Assembly (NCBI GenBank): GCA_010015655.1
Contig: ML976666.1
Location: 563,239-627,238 of the forward strand
From: Bimuria novae-zelandiae CBS 107.79
Taxonomy: Eukaryota > Ascomycota > Dothideomycetes > Pleosporales > Didymosphaeriaceae
DNA length: 64,000 bases
Reading direction: 5' to 3'
Shown here: in pieces, positions 25,301 through 35,996 of the stretch
Layout of the letters: the number at the start of each line of letters is the position of its first letter
Numbering within the stretch: position 1 is the first letter of the stretch
Made by a program: the position numbers and the translations under genes
Notes under the pieces: model-generated
Databases searched by the model: none
Seen by the model: the letters and a program-made list of their open reading frames with translations, nothing else
What the model was told of the DNA's origin: nothing

Positions 25301-26546
25301 GATTTCGGAAGGTCGGTCGATGACTTGAAAGAGCGTTGCGGCGGCCGAGGCACCCTTCCCCAACGTGATGATCTGAGGCGCAATGGTGCTCATCGCAGTG
25401 GCTGCCACGATAACAGCCAGAATGACAGTGAACACCTGACCGGGTTGCGATATCTCACCAGAAGCATACATACGGATGCCCCTCCAGAAGGCCAACCCAT
25501 ATGCGCTGTATATGCAGAAGAATTCGGTTGAGAACAATACGGCATAGACCGGGCTGTTCTTCATCCCGATTGCACGTGCATCAATGAGCAGCTCATCAAA
25601 CTTGCGCGACAAAAGGGGATTGAGCCAAAAGCCATGAACGGTACGCATAGTCGAGAAAACTTCTTCAGCTAGTTTGCCGGCTTGGCCGTAGATATCGAGC
25701 ATCTGGTCTTCCCACTTGGTCACGAAGCCAAGGCAAGCGCTCACGGCAATGATGATGGTAGGAACGATCGAGATGGTGATCAATGTGAGCTTCCACTGCA
25801 CAGCGAAAGCGATGATAAAGGCCGTGACGAATGTCGACACTCCTTGTACTACAATCGCGGATACAAAGTCAGTATATATGAAAATGCGGGGACAGGTACG
25901 TCGTATGTATACTTGATACATATGCACTTCGTACCGGGACTTGCATACTTGTCAAACTCAACTTTTCTGATATGCTGCTGCTCACATTGTTAGAGCTGGT
26001 AGTGATTTGTGAGCTGACCGAACCTGCTTCCGAATCGAAATAGGCGATATTCTGGCTTAAAGTGTGCTTCACAAAGTCGATCCGTAAAGCCTTTGTCGTG
26101 CGGATAGCAGCGATGGATATCAGAACTGAGTGTGTATAAAAGAGAAGGAATTTGGCAACAAAAAGATAGAGAAAGTAAAGCGTGTATTTGTTGACTTCAG
26201 ACCGGTACTGGGCTGGTGTGATAGCCCCCGTCGAAAAACTCACGAAGGTAGTGACGAATTTGCCGAAGATGAGATCCATGAGCGGAAGCATCGCACCCGC
26301 GCCTATAGCGGCGAAAAAGGTGATGATATTGAGGATCCAACTCTGTCGGTCCGCATACGAAAACACTCGCTAGGAATGTGAGCGCACACAATCAAGGCCG
26401 ATGTCATAACTTACGAGGTAACTTTGCAAGGCACTCTGTGGTCTCTTCTTCCCAATATCGCCGCTGGCGTCAATTTTCGATCTGCTAATTCCACTTCTCG
26501 AGCTTGGTGATGTTTTTCTCTCGGTCTGTTCCGGTACTTGCGCCAT
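22347..26546 (-). CDS. Full-size ABC multidrug transporter (ABCB/MDR type)
   Basis: An ATP-driven exporter of hydrophobic compounds in the plasma membrane or vacuole. Six exons (26415-26546, 25949-26369, 25105-25848, 24752-25011, 22758-24653, 22347-22709) with introns of 45-100 bp; joined length 3816 nt, 1271 residues, all junctions in frame. The layout is TMD-NBD-TMD-NBD: first Walker [10 protein letters not shown] near residue 420, L-S-G-G-Q near 535 and [11 protein letters not shown] after it; second Walker [10 protein letters not shown] near 1060, then L-S-G-G-Q and Walker B in the last exon. Both halves look functional. A Q-linker rich in Gln and Glu joins the halves. The divergent Zn2Cys6 gene 898 bp away is a plausible regulator. 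Substrate cannot be told from sequence. Confidence 0.92.
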
Positions 26547-27444
26547 CTTGTTCGCTTGCCGGCTAACACGACGAGGACGAACAGAGGTGAATATTATCTA
26601 CACTTTCTTCATCGGAGAGAAATTTATATCAGCAGCCAGCGCAGCCCGCGTGCACCTGTAGAATATGCGAAGGAAGAAACGCTGTAGGCATCACTTGGTC
26701 CCTTTGGGGATGTTAGACGAATGGGCCAATGAGCGTTTGGCTGGGCTGACAACACGACACGAACGCTGCAAGAAGCGATACGAAATGGTGGCCTGATTCA
26801 TGATACGTCAAGATGTCCAAACAGCGGTAAAGGAAGGCGGCCTCTGGACCACTTTTGTGTGTGTGGCGGTAGGAGATGGTTATCGCGGTGATGCTGGTGA
26901 GCATGCACACCGTGTTATCGCACGCTGCCTCGAACAGACATGAAGCGAGCAATGTTTACATGCCCAAGTTACCCCAAGATGTCCATTATCATCACTGTAT
27001 TGTGCGATCCCGATCGTAGACGTCATTGAACGACGGAGAAAAGGACGGTCCGAAGGCTTGTTGTTCGCCCTCGGTTACGCGTGGTCACAAGACCACGCGA
27101 ACTGCTACTTCCTCGGCGCATCGCGAACGCGTCTTTGCCTGTCGTCTCAAGGTTACTTGCACTTGATCCCAGCACCAGATTATGACGAACCAGATGACTA
27201 CACAACAGATTACTACGCGCCGGATCACTTCGCACCAGATTACTACGCACCAGCATGCCTACGAAACGACGAGAATGTCAACCTTGGTTCCGGAGCGCCT
27301 CACGTAGTAACCATTCTTGGCGTCGGAGCTCGAGAGCTCCGATGCCGGAGGCATCCGCCCAACTCTGCATTCAATTGCGAGCCCCGTTAAGTCGCTTTCC
27401 TCGCATGCCGGCTGTGCTCTTCCCTTGGCCGGGCGTTACCGAGC
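26547..27444. promoter_or_regulatory. Divergent promoter region of ABC transporter and Zn2Cys6 gene
   Basis: An 898-bp region between two divergent start codons, so it must hold both promoters. It also contains a 15-bp tandem repeat (27172-27246, listed separately). A minus frame at 26713-26952 and frames at 27023-27390 overlap without family marks. No single binding site is claimed; regulators of this class usually bind CGG triplets, which a motif search could test. Confidence 0.45.
27172..27246 (+). repeat. Imperfect 15-bp tandem repeat, five copies
   Basis: Five consecutive 15-bp units (27172, 27187, 27202, 27217, 27232), with a partial sixth from 27247. The consensus is roughly GCACCAGATTACTAC with one to four changes per unit. 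If translated on the + strand it gives a repeated P-D-Y-Y-A unit, but no credible gene surrounds it. It sits about 200-270 bp upstream of the Zn2Cys6 start codon, inside the divergent promoter region. Confidence 0.8.
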
Positions 27445-30276
27445 ATGGAACAGATCAACGAGATGGAGGGGACTGACAGTCGCCTGCAGCGCGCGGTTTG
27501 TGGTCCACCTTGGCTTTATCGCCAATACTAACTGCAATCAGTGCGATGGATGCCGGTCACGAAAGATCCGCTGCGACAGAGCTGTACCGTGTTCCAACTG
27601 CAGGAGCAGCAAGTTGAGTATGTCGCTGTGGTTTTCCTCCACTTGTCCCCCCTGTTCCCACTAATTACCTAGGTAGCTTGTGCTACCACTGCGCCAACGC
27701 AGAAACCACAACGACAGAGAGTGCACATCTCGGACGAATAGTATGCCTGATTCTGAACCTCTTTGAAAGGGGCACATTACTAAGCGTCCTTAGTGAAAAG
27801 AAGATTGACCGTATAGAAGACCGTCTGGTCGGAATTGAGCACTTGCTCGAGGCTCTCTCTAGAAAACTGTATAATCTGGACCTCAAAACAGAGCACGAGT
27901 CGAGCAGCCAGTCAAAATCCAGGATAGGCACAAGCCGTAGTCCGCATTCCGGATCAGGCACAATTCCAACTCCTTTTGAGGGCGAAACCACAATCAACAG
28001 ACAGTCAGAGTTTGCTCGAGAGCTGCTGGAACAAGCGGTCGGCAGTACTCCATCCATCATCGAAAATGCGGAGATCAAAGCCGCTTTGACATCTTTGCAG
28101 GACATGGTGACGCGCCAAGGTGTGCATACCAATACAATGACAACTTCCTCCTCCTTCCCTTTCTCAAACAAATCACTTGCCGAACTCGATCACACCCAGC
28201 TGGAGCGACCACCTTGGGAGATCGTAAACGAGGTCATCGATAAAGCCTCGGTTTATCCAACCATGTCATTCGTTGTCGTCTTCCCTTTCCTCAAGATGCC
28301 AAATGTGAAAGAGACCTTCCGCGACGCATACCAGCATCCTGCAGATGCTAGTGCCGGTCGTAGGTTGCTTGTGTTTGGCGTGCTCACCCATCTCTTTTAC
28401 GAGTTTTCCTGCTATCCGGTCGTGGACAAAAGGCAGGTAAAGAAACAGCTAGCAATGATATTAGAGGACTAATCAAGTGCAGGGTGGAAAGCTACCGCAG
28501 TCATGGCCGCGTCTGCGAACGCCAGATGGAAGTTGCGCTGTCACAGCTGGATTTCTATCTGTCAGCTACGTACGAGAACATCTTGGGATTACTCGTAGGG
28601 TCGGCGCATGCTATTGAGTTGTGTAAACCCTCGCTCTGCTGGACAATGATTTCTACGGCGACACACTTGGCGCAAAATCTTGGCTACCATCGTTACGAGA
28701 CGATGAAGGACGATCCAGCAGAGGAGCGAAACGCCAAGATTATCGTGTTCTGGTTCATCTACATGATGGACAAGACACTGTCGTTGCGCCTTGGTCGCGC
28801 GTCAATAATTCAAGACTGGGATCTGGCAAGTTTCTCAGATGCAAAGTGCATGGTTCCTGCAGCGGAAGAATTACTTCCTCCGCTTGACAGAGACATACGC
28901 TGAGTACTCCTGCTACGCTTGAGACATACGCTGACTCTTCGCCTGTGGATTTGCAGTCGTTGCCATACCCTGATGTCGACTCTGATCATACACGTTTTGG
29001 ATCACTTGTTCAGCAAGGTCAAAAGGGGACACAGATGCTTCTTTATTGGATCGGAGTTGCTCAAATACAGGGCCAAGTGTACGAAAAGCTTTTCAGTCCA
29101 GCAGGATTCTTGCGACCGCCGGAGGAGCGCGCTCGTACGGCAAAGGAACTTGTAGAGTCCTTAAACAAGTGCTGGAGCGAACGTGGCGAGGCAAGTGTTT
29201 TCGACTTTCCATTCCTCGGGGTCGAGTTTGGCGATGCGCAGAAGTCGACTGAATATCCTCATGTTGATCGCAGGCGCTGGCGTCATGTCTACCCCACTAT
29301 GTCCACAATGAAGTCGAAGAAGTCGACGAGTCAGGTGATTTGATCCACAGGGCTGACTGTTTCCAGACCGTAAAGCTTACTTTTCCAGGCTCGTTCAGCT
29401 ATGTAAGTGAAGAGCGTACTTCTGACCCTCTCACGACACTGCCCTCGATTAACGCATATGCTTTCAGATTGGTGATATTTTCTATCATGCAGACGTGGTC
29501 ATGCACTATTCGACCTGTGCATTGATACAGCGTGCAATCAGTCCCGATAACGTTTCCTTCTCCCACGACTGTCTAGAGTCATCCAGAGCCGCTCTTGTAG
29601 CACATCAGCGATGCGCCGCACAATTTAATATCAAGGGTAAAGAAGAACTATGGTCGGGCTACATACACTGGTGAGCTTTTGCCTCGAGGTTTCGGACCGT
29701 CTCGTGTATACTCACAATAGCAGGGCTATCCTCCAAGCACCATTTACACCATTCATCGTTATCTTCTGCCATGCCGTTCTCGATTGCAATCCATCAGATC
29801 TGAATTCGCTTTCCGAATTCGTCATCAGTCTCGAATCTTGTCGTACCGTTTCTGAAGGTGCAGATAGGCTTTACAAGATGTGTCACCTCTTCCTACAAGT
29901 TGCCCGGCTTTATGTCGAAGCAAAAACAAAAGAAGCCGCTTCCGTCCCAACATCAACGTCGGATACCAACCACGGTGGCTACTATCCACAAGATAGTAGC
30001 ATAAGCCTGAACACCATGACACAGTTCGATCCCTATCTGAGCGCTTTGGGGCTCATGCCAAACGCGGCGTCGTGGTCGATGTCGACGCTTCCATCACCGG
30101 GGATAGCTAACGGAATGGAAGGGTTCCTAGCGGGTAGTTTCGATGCAAATGTGGCACCCAGTGGCTCGGTGATGGGAGCGGGGAATCCGACCAATGTGCA
30201 AAATTGGTTTTCGGGATCCAGGTACCTGCTGAACCTCATGGAAGACGATATTCAGATGCCGGATTTCAGCTTATAG
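27445..30276 (+). CDS. Zn2Cys6 transcription factor with fungal-specific TF domain; middle structure unresolved
   Basis: A regulator with an N-terminal zinc cluster: C-D-G-C-R-S-R-K-I-R-C then C-S-N-C and a final Cys, spacing C-X2-C-X6-C-X5-C-X2-C-X6-C once two introns are removed. The start is well fixed: exons 27445-27495, 27542-27617, 27677-27740 and from 27794, introns 46, 59 and 53 bp. A linker helix (K-K-I-D-R-I-E-D-R-L) follows and then the middle-homology region with E-L-C-K-P-S-L-C-W, L-G-Y-H-R and L-S-L-R-L-G-R-A-S. The last exon is 29724-30276, after an intron 29671-29723. Between about 28437 and 29467 consensus introns do not fully keep the frame: one change of frame near 28437-28483 and others near 28890 and 29335 remain. 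It is either a gene with unusual splicing or an early pseudogene. Confidence 0.75.
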
Positions 30277-30749
30277 GCTGAATAGCTTCGCAGGCACTTT
30301 TGTATGATACGGTTCTGGGTTGGTTAGACGGATGCGACGGAGCTAGGCGCTCTGCTAGACGGTACTTTTAGGCATCTAGACTTGTGTTATGTTTTATACG
30401 AAGTAATTAATTGACACCTCTCAGGTCTCGACAATGTGTGAAGCGCTGTATAGTGCTTTATGATCTCATGCTAAAGATCAATATTGGGCTTGCATTATTT
30501 TCCACCTCTCCTCTGTCACATGATGCATTTCTCTATAATTACTCGCTTAACGCCGGCCTAATGCCGCTGCGCGGGGCGAGCGTCACAGCCTCCCGAACGG
30601 TGAGTGCTGCCCCCGCAATCGCTATCGCGGATTAGACCTATACAATGGACTATCTGAGGTCTGCGAGTCCTCTCTGTGTTTTACTCTCAGCTGTAACCTG
30701 AAGAACGTATCTAAATCAAAGCCAAATCAAAACCAAATTTACAGCTACT
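30277..30749. other. Intergenic region before RING-YEATS gene
   Basis: AT-rich near 30380-30540, with no supported gene. The short + frame at 30411-30635 lacks any family resemblance. The final 40 bp before 30750 contain a repeated AAATCAAAACC-like leader. Confidence 0.3.
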
Positions 30750-31680
30750 ATGGCCGAACCCACGCCTCCTCTAGAAACCATCGCAGAAGACGACCTCTGC
30801 CCCGTAGGCTCACCACCTCCTTCCTCTCATCCACTATACCTAACGTGAACGAACCAACCAGATCTGCCAACTGCTCCTCTACGCCCCGGTCCGCACGACA
30901 TGCGCGCACATCCTCTGCCGCGCCTGCATGGCGCAATGGGCCGACGCCTCCACCACGACCCCGCTGCACCCGTCCTCGCTCGACATGAACCTCCGCGACT
31001 TCAACTCGGCCTACGATCCGTCGTACAATCTCGAGGCGCGCTGCCCCATGTGTCGCACGCAGACCACCGCACAGGCAGACGCCACGCTCGCCCGCGCGCT
31101 CGAAGCGAAGTACCCTCAGAGCTACGCGGAGCGCACCGCCGAAGCCGAAAGCACCGTCTCGAGCAGAGACCGGGACGGCGCCGAGGGCGTGGTCATCCTC
31201 ATAGGGAATAGACATGCGGTGATAGGCGCAGCAGAGGGCTCGGGGAATAAGCATGACTGGACCTTCTTCGTGCGCATGTCGAGACCGGAGCTCGTTTCGT
31301 ATGTCAAGGTTAATCTGCATCCGACGTTTCGCCCGCCGTCACTTATATTGCGGAATCCACCGTTTGAGGTTAGGAGGCTGGGCTTGGGGTACTTTAATAT
31401 TCAGGCGACGGTCGTGCTGAAGGAGGGTTGGGAGTGGGTTGGTGGGAGTGAGGTGAGGGGTGAGCTCACTGATCGGAAGGGAGCACTAGGGTTGGAGTGG
31501 ATGCTGGATTTCGATGGTGAGGGACGGCAGGGAAGAGTGAGGGCTGGGGTGAGGAGGGTCGGAGGGAATGAGGATGAAGAGGGGGCTGGCAGCCCGATCA
31601 GGGAGCCGAGTCCGGTGGAAGAAGGGAGCCCGGTGAGGGATGTCAGTCCGGTCCGGTGGCCGCATATGGATGGGGAGTGA
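30750..31680 (+). CDS. RING finger plus YEATS-like domain protein
   Basis: Two exons (30750-30803 and 30862-31680; intron 58 bp, GTAGGC..AACCAG) give 290 residues. The intron falls inside the first zinc knuckle, between Cys17-Pro and Ile-Cys20. RING ligands: Cys17, Cys20, Cys32, His34, Cys37, Cys40, Cys79, Cys82, with a longer than usual 38-residue loop before the last pair. From about residue 128 to 210 a YEATS-like fold is seen: H-D-W-T-F-F-V-R, V-K-V-N-L-H-P-T-F, N-P-P-F-E-V and L-G-Y-F-N-I-Q. The tail is Ser/Pro-acidic with repeated S-P-V/I-R-E motifs. Expected role: E3 ubiquitin ligase guided by a YEATS-type reader surface; substrate unknown. The usual G-W-G-x-F of YEATS is here L-G-L-G-Y-F, so acyl-lysine binding is not assured. 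Confidence 0.75.
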
Positions 31681-32162
31681 ACCTTCTAAGACCATCACGA
31701 ACGACGAAGTCGTTCACAGAGGAGGCAGGTGGACAGGAGCGAGGTATAACGCATATGTGTATGCGAGAGATGCGTGGCTGAGCATGCCATTACTGGTCGT
31801 CTTAGAGCCTTTTCCGAACAGCGACGAGGTATTGTGGGAATCGTTCTTGGTGGAGGCCGCGAAACTAGTAGGGCTGGCAAGAGCACGCAGAGATGGATCG
31901 CCAACTGGCGTGTGGTACGTGTACGTCTCGTGAAAGCACTCACGACGTAAATGTGCTCTGCAATGCGCCCAGCTTGAGATCAGGTGACATCTGGACTTAA
32001 TGGTGTTGTAAAGGCGACGGGGATGTGTGCCGGCTCGAAGCGGCGGGGGGAAGGTGCGACTCCCAGGACAGGAGGAAGGTGCCCCGCTCCAGGTCGGCCG
32101 TGACATTTCAGTGCGTGACCTCAAGCTGTCTTCCCACAATTCTTCATACCACATACTTCGCC
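31681..32162. other. Intergenic region at entry of the GGCC-rich island
   Basis: A 97-codon + frame (31640-31933) overlaps the end of the RING-YEATS gene and continues beyond it; it has no recognisable domain. From about 32020 the density of GGCC begins to rise. No other feature supported. Confidence 0.3.
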
Positions 32163-33159
32163 ATGTCAGACTTTAATATGAGCGAAGCCAACCCGGCCGA
32201 AGACGAACAAGCGCAAAGCGCCACGGCCGCATCAAACCTCAATGACCTTGGGCTAGACCCTACGGCCGCATACTTTTCCTCGACTTCAAGGTCAATGACC
32301 CGACGCTGCCGGAATTGCTCTTCCTCCGGAAAATGCAGGAGGACTATGAAAAGGCCGAGGCCGAGCGCGCCGTCACGGAGAAGCGGCTTGAGAAGTCTTC
32401 GGCCCAACGCAAGAAGGCAAGTTCCCTCCAAAATCCAAGACATGAGGAGTAACTTTATGAAAGGTCGACGAGCTCTTGAAGAGCATGCCGAAGACCAAGG
32501 ACGGTTTGCGGGCCTTTTTCCTGGCTCGAAAACAGGCCGAAAACCAAGGGCCGTCATCCAGCTTCACTGCGCCTGCCACCAACTTGCAACCCGTGGGGCC
32601 GTTTAGCTTCTCAAGCATCGTAAGTCACTTCCACTTGACTCTTTTCATCGCTGACAAACGGTAGTCAGCTGGGCTTGGAGCCAGGCCACTTACCGAGAAC
32701 GTCAGAGATGTCGGCCGTGAACGACAATACTCTGGCGACATGGAGGGCGTCGAAATGCTGCAGAGCTCTGCTACATTATCGGCGCCAGCAACTCCAGTCA
32801 GGCACAGCGTGCTGTCCAAGGGAGGCAACCGGTTGCAGGACTCTGCTTCTGGGATGACCCCCCTTACGCCTAGGGCCAGCCGCGGTATGCCGATGGCCAC
32901 GTTCGTCCCGGGTGACGATGGCGGATGGACGTTCAAACGCGAGGCCGATAAAGTCGCGGCCTCCACGCAGCAGGTCGACAAAGCTAGGAGGTCCGCCCGA
33001 AGACTGGCCTTGATCAAAGAGATTGAGGTGGCTACGGCCAAGCTGCTCGCACTTGAAATGGAAGAGCAGGCGGCCGAGAGAGGCGACAAACCGGCCGAAG
33101 ATACCGAGCATAACGAGGAAGACTGGGCTACGTGTTCCTCAGACGCTGCTGGGCCTTGA
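32163..33159 (+). pseudogene. Orphan coiled-coil gene, probably broken by a small indel
   Basis: No family recognised. From ATG 32163 the frame reads M-S-D-F-N-M-S-E-A-N and then changes at a T run (32274-32277): the protein-like sequence goes on in another frame (L-F-L-D-F-K-V-N-D-P-T-L-P-E-L-L). This continues to 32416, where a GC..AG intron (32417-32463, donor GCAAGT) fits, then 32464-32619, a normal 45-bp intron (32620-32664) and a last exon 32665-33159. The three later exons are perfectly in frame. The product is helical and charged, with Ala/Glu-rich segments (K-A-E-A-E-R-A, and near the end I-E-V-A-T-A-K-L-L-A-L-E-M-E-E-Q-A-A-E). It shares base composition (GGCC excess) and style with the two neighbouring relic genes. 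A sequencing error at the T run is an alternative to true loss. Confidence 0.5.
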
Positions 33160-33731
33160 AGTGGTCGAATAGGAACAGCCTCTGGAATTAGGCCGATCCT
33201 CAACTGAAGACTATCAATGATAGTCCATGCGGCTTCGCTTCTTTACTAGTGATTTATTAGTGAGGTGATGTCCTCCGGGTCTCCCACTACATGGCATCTG
33301 CTGGCTTCAACCCAAGAGTTCTTTCTTCTTAATAGACTCTAAAACAAAAATTCGGAGTTGTAAGGCTTCTACGCACGGCTCCTGTGCCTAAAAGCTCCCC
33401 AATCCTGTCATTGTAGCTTAAAGTGCAATTCAAAGACGGCATTTCGTAGGTTCATAGAGCCTTCATTAAACGAACAGCAGTGCCTCAGCCTTGCAGCATA
33501 CGAGGTGGTTGAGTCGCTTGGAGCAAATGGGCACGTCAACAAGATTGACGAGGCAGAGCAAGCACACGTATCTGTGCGATCAGTGTATTCTTGCACACAT
33601 AATAAGAAGTCACAGAACGTCAGAATAGCTATTTTACTGACACCACCATGGACATGCGGTCATTGATTGTGGTCAGAGTACGCAAGACGGAAGCGCTGTC
33701 CGCTGGCACGCTATTGGTTCACTGCTTTCAC
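33160..33731. other. Gap between convergent orphan relic genes
   Basis: No gene supported; a minus frame at 33408-33596 and a + frame at 33648-33836 are short and plain. GGCC density is low here compared with the genes on either side, showing that the enrichment follows the relic genes. Confidence 0.3.
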
Positions 33732-35969
33732 TCAAATTTTGAGCACGCATATGACTACCGGGAAAGGAAGAAATGTTTTTATGAAGAACGACTTGTTATG
33801 AAGGCCCTGAAGGCCGCTACCGTAAGTGAGACCTAATTCGGCCCGTAATGTGGCCTGCAGCTCCGGATCAGAGCACTCGGCCAGAGCATCTAGCATGCGG
33901 GTTTTCAAGGCGGCCCTCTTCTGATGCACTTCTTCCAGCGCGGCCTCTATTACGGCTAGTGCACGCTCCGCCCGGGCCAGCTTTTCGTGTGGCGTGCTTT
34001 GCGGCCTATTGAGGTCATAAGGGACCCCTTGGTGGTACCCATTAACGGCCTGCAGTGGAAGTAAGTATGCGTTGGACAAATGTAGAGAGACTTGCTGCTT
34101 ACCGATGCGATGCTTTCGGCTTGGTCCGTCCGGTTCTGGCTGGTGAACCCCATTCGTTTTCGAAAGGCCACACGCTCCTTCCAAAACGCTTCTGGCAGTT
34201 CGAGTCCGCCAGGATGGAGGTCGGGTGAGGTCAGGTTGAAACCACCGGTAGAGGCAAATGTGTCGGTCATCAAGGCGAGAAGCATTTCGGCACATTTCAC
34301 CTCGTCATCGGCGGCCATGAAGCATATTGGCCATGCTTCTAATGTGAATCGGCCAGGGAGAAGTACGTGGCTACCATGCTTGGTGAGCTGCATGAGCTAC
34401 TTGCTGTTTCGGCCTCGCATACGTTGGCCCTCACGATGTAAGAAGTTGAAGGCATAACCAATGCACTGAAGCGGCCGTTGCATAGGCTTGTTGTTCAGTG
34501 CGGCCGGGATCTTATCAAAGCGCTCTTTCAGAGCATCGCAGAACCGCATCACAACTCCGGCCCTGTTTCGACAGCGTGAACGCACGCCGGAGTCATTCGC
34601 GAGAAGAAAGGGGTCGTTTGGCCTTGATTTCGGCCATTATAGATGCATCCGGCCGGAAAGCATAGTCCACGGCCAGAAAGCATTGTCCATAGCCAGAATT
34701 TGGTTGTGGTCTTTCAATCCTGCATATTGCCGAAGCAAGCTGGGAACGGACTGGAGGTCGGAAGCAGTGTAAGCGGCTCCTTTGTTGGTTTGGTCGGCCA
34801 GCGCCACAAGATAAACAGCAGGAGCGGCTAAGGTGCCTTTGGCCATCCAGCGGCTATCGTCCCGATACAAGGCATGGACTGCGGAGCTAATTTTGGAGAC
34901 AAAATTCCAGCTAAGTATCGTGCGTTCGACAAAAGGATACCTACTCTGCCGCATCTCCACTACAGAAGCAGTGGGCCAGATTACCAGAAACGACCGCTCG
35001 CAAGACTTCCGGCAGCATGCTCCAGAGAACAGTCAGACCGGCCGTATCCCAAGACGCTTCGCTTGTCATCTCGACACCGGGCTCGGTCTAGCCAGCATGC
35101 TCCCAAGCAAGCTTCACGGCGACAAAGAGCCCGCTGTCCATGGCCATGTCATATCGGTAACAGCCGGGAGAGAACAGCTGTTGATCGGTTTCGTCGTCAG
35201 ATTCAATGCTGGGAATCATATCGGCCCCAGTGAATGAATGGTGAAGGGTAGACCGTTGCCGAATAAACCCGTGCGATTGCGCTTCGACCATCGGCCTACC
35301 ACGAGCAGCATTTCCTCTCCGCAAAGGGGGAGTAGGCGTGGCGGGATAGCCGCCATTCTCTCGCCCAGTTCCGTCTCGAGGCACACTGCTGCTGTCCACC
35401 AGCTGAGAGTTTCTCAGGCCATTGAAAGTAGGCGTGGCAGAATACCCGCCATCCTCTCCCAGATCGGACCGAGTGGAAAATGCAGGATGCCTACCATTCC
35501 CTCGTCCAGTGCCCAACTCTCTAAAGTGACCGATTGCGCGGGGCTGATATCTTGAAGCAATTTGCTGCAACAAGTATTGCGCCGGCTCACTTGGTACCGA
35601 CGAAGAAATCTCACCCTCAAGTTCGAATTGTTCTGGGACGGCCCAGTCATCTTCTTGATCGGCCCAGTCAACTTCTTGATCTGCCCCCAATTTTTTTTTC
35701 ATCGGCATCGAGGTCGTCATCGGCCTCAGGCCTGGCCGTTGCGTCCGTCGGCCTACGATCGCTCTTTCTGTTTCTGTAAGCTAAAACCTCATTGCACCTG
35801 CAACCAGTTACTTACACACGCTTCCGCGGCTTCCTCACCGGCGACTGCTTCGGGGGCTGTGCCCTTCTTGAGAGGCCATGGTTGGTGAAAGGTGTTGGCC
35901 TTGGGATGGGAAGTCCGAGTCCCACTTGGAAGTGGCCATATGTGCGCCAGTGCGCTTTTTAGGCCCCAT
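33732..35969 (-). pseudogene. Orphan gene of about 560 codons with homopolymer frameshift and three in-frame stops
   Basis: Reading on the minus strand: ATG at 35969, exon 35839-35969 (M-G-P-K-K-R-T-G), intron 35774-35838 (GTGAGG..TTACAG), then an acidic exon that loses frame at a run of nine A (35691-35699); the flanking sequence matches one frame if the run is read one shorter. The long frame then hits TAG at 35088-35090 yet stays protein-like beyond it. From 34960 to 33956 one single frame continues through TAA at 34637-34639 and TAG at 34397-34399. An intron (GTAAGC..CTGCAG, about 34051-34103) leads to a last exon encoding a coiled coil (E-K-L-A-R-A-E-R-A-L-A-V-I-E-A-A-L). All three stops could come from C-to-T changes in Gln codons. 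No domain recognised; repeats of G-G-Y-P-A-T-P-T type occur in the middle. Confidence 0.6.
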
Positions 35970-35996
35970 TGTGAAAATTTTGGAGAAACTGTGTGC

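Noticed and set aside
31640..31933. 97-codon + frame overlapping the end of the RING-YEATS gene
   Set aside because: Plausible amino-acid mix but no domain, and its start lies inside the upstream coding region. It might be a frameshifted extension, but no evidence decides it.
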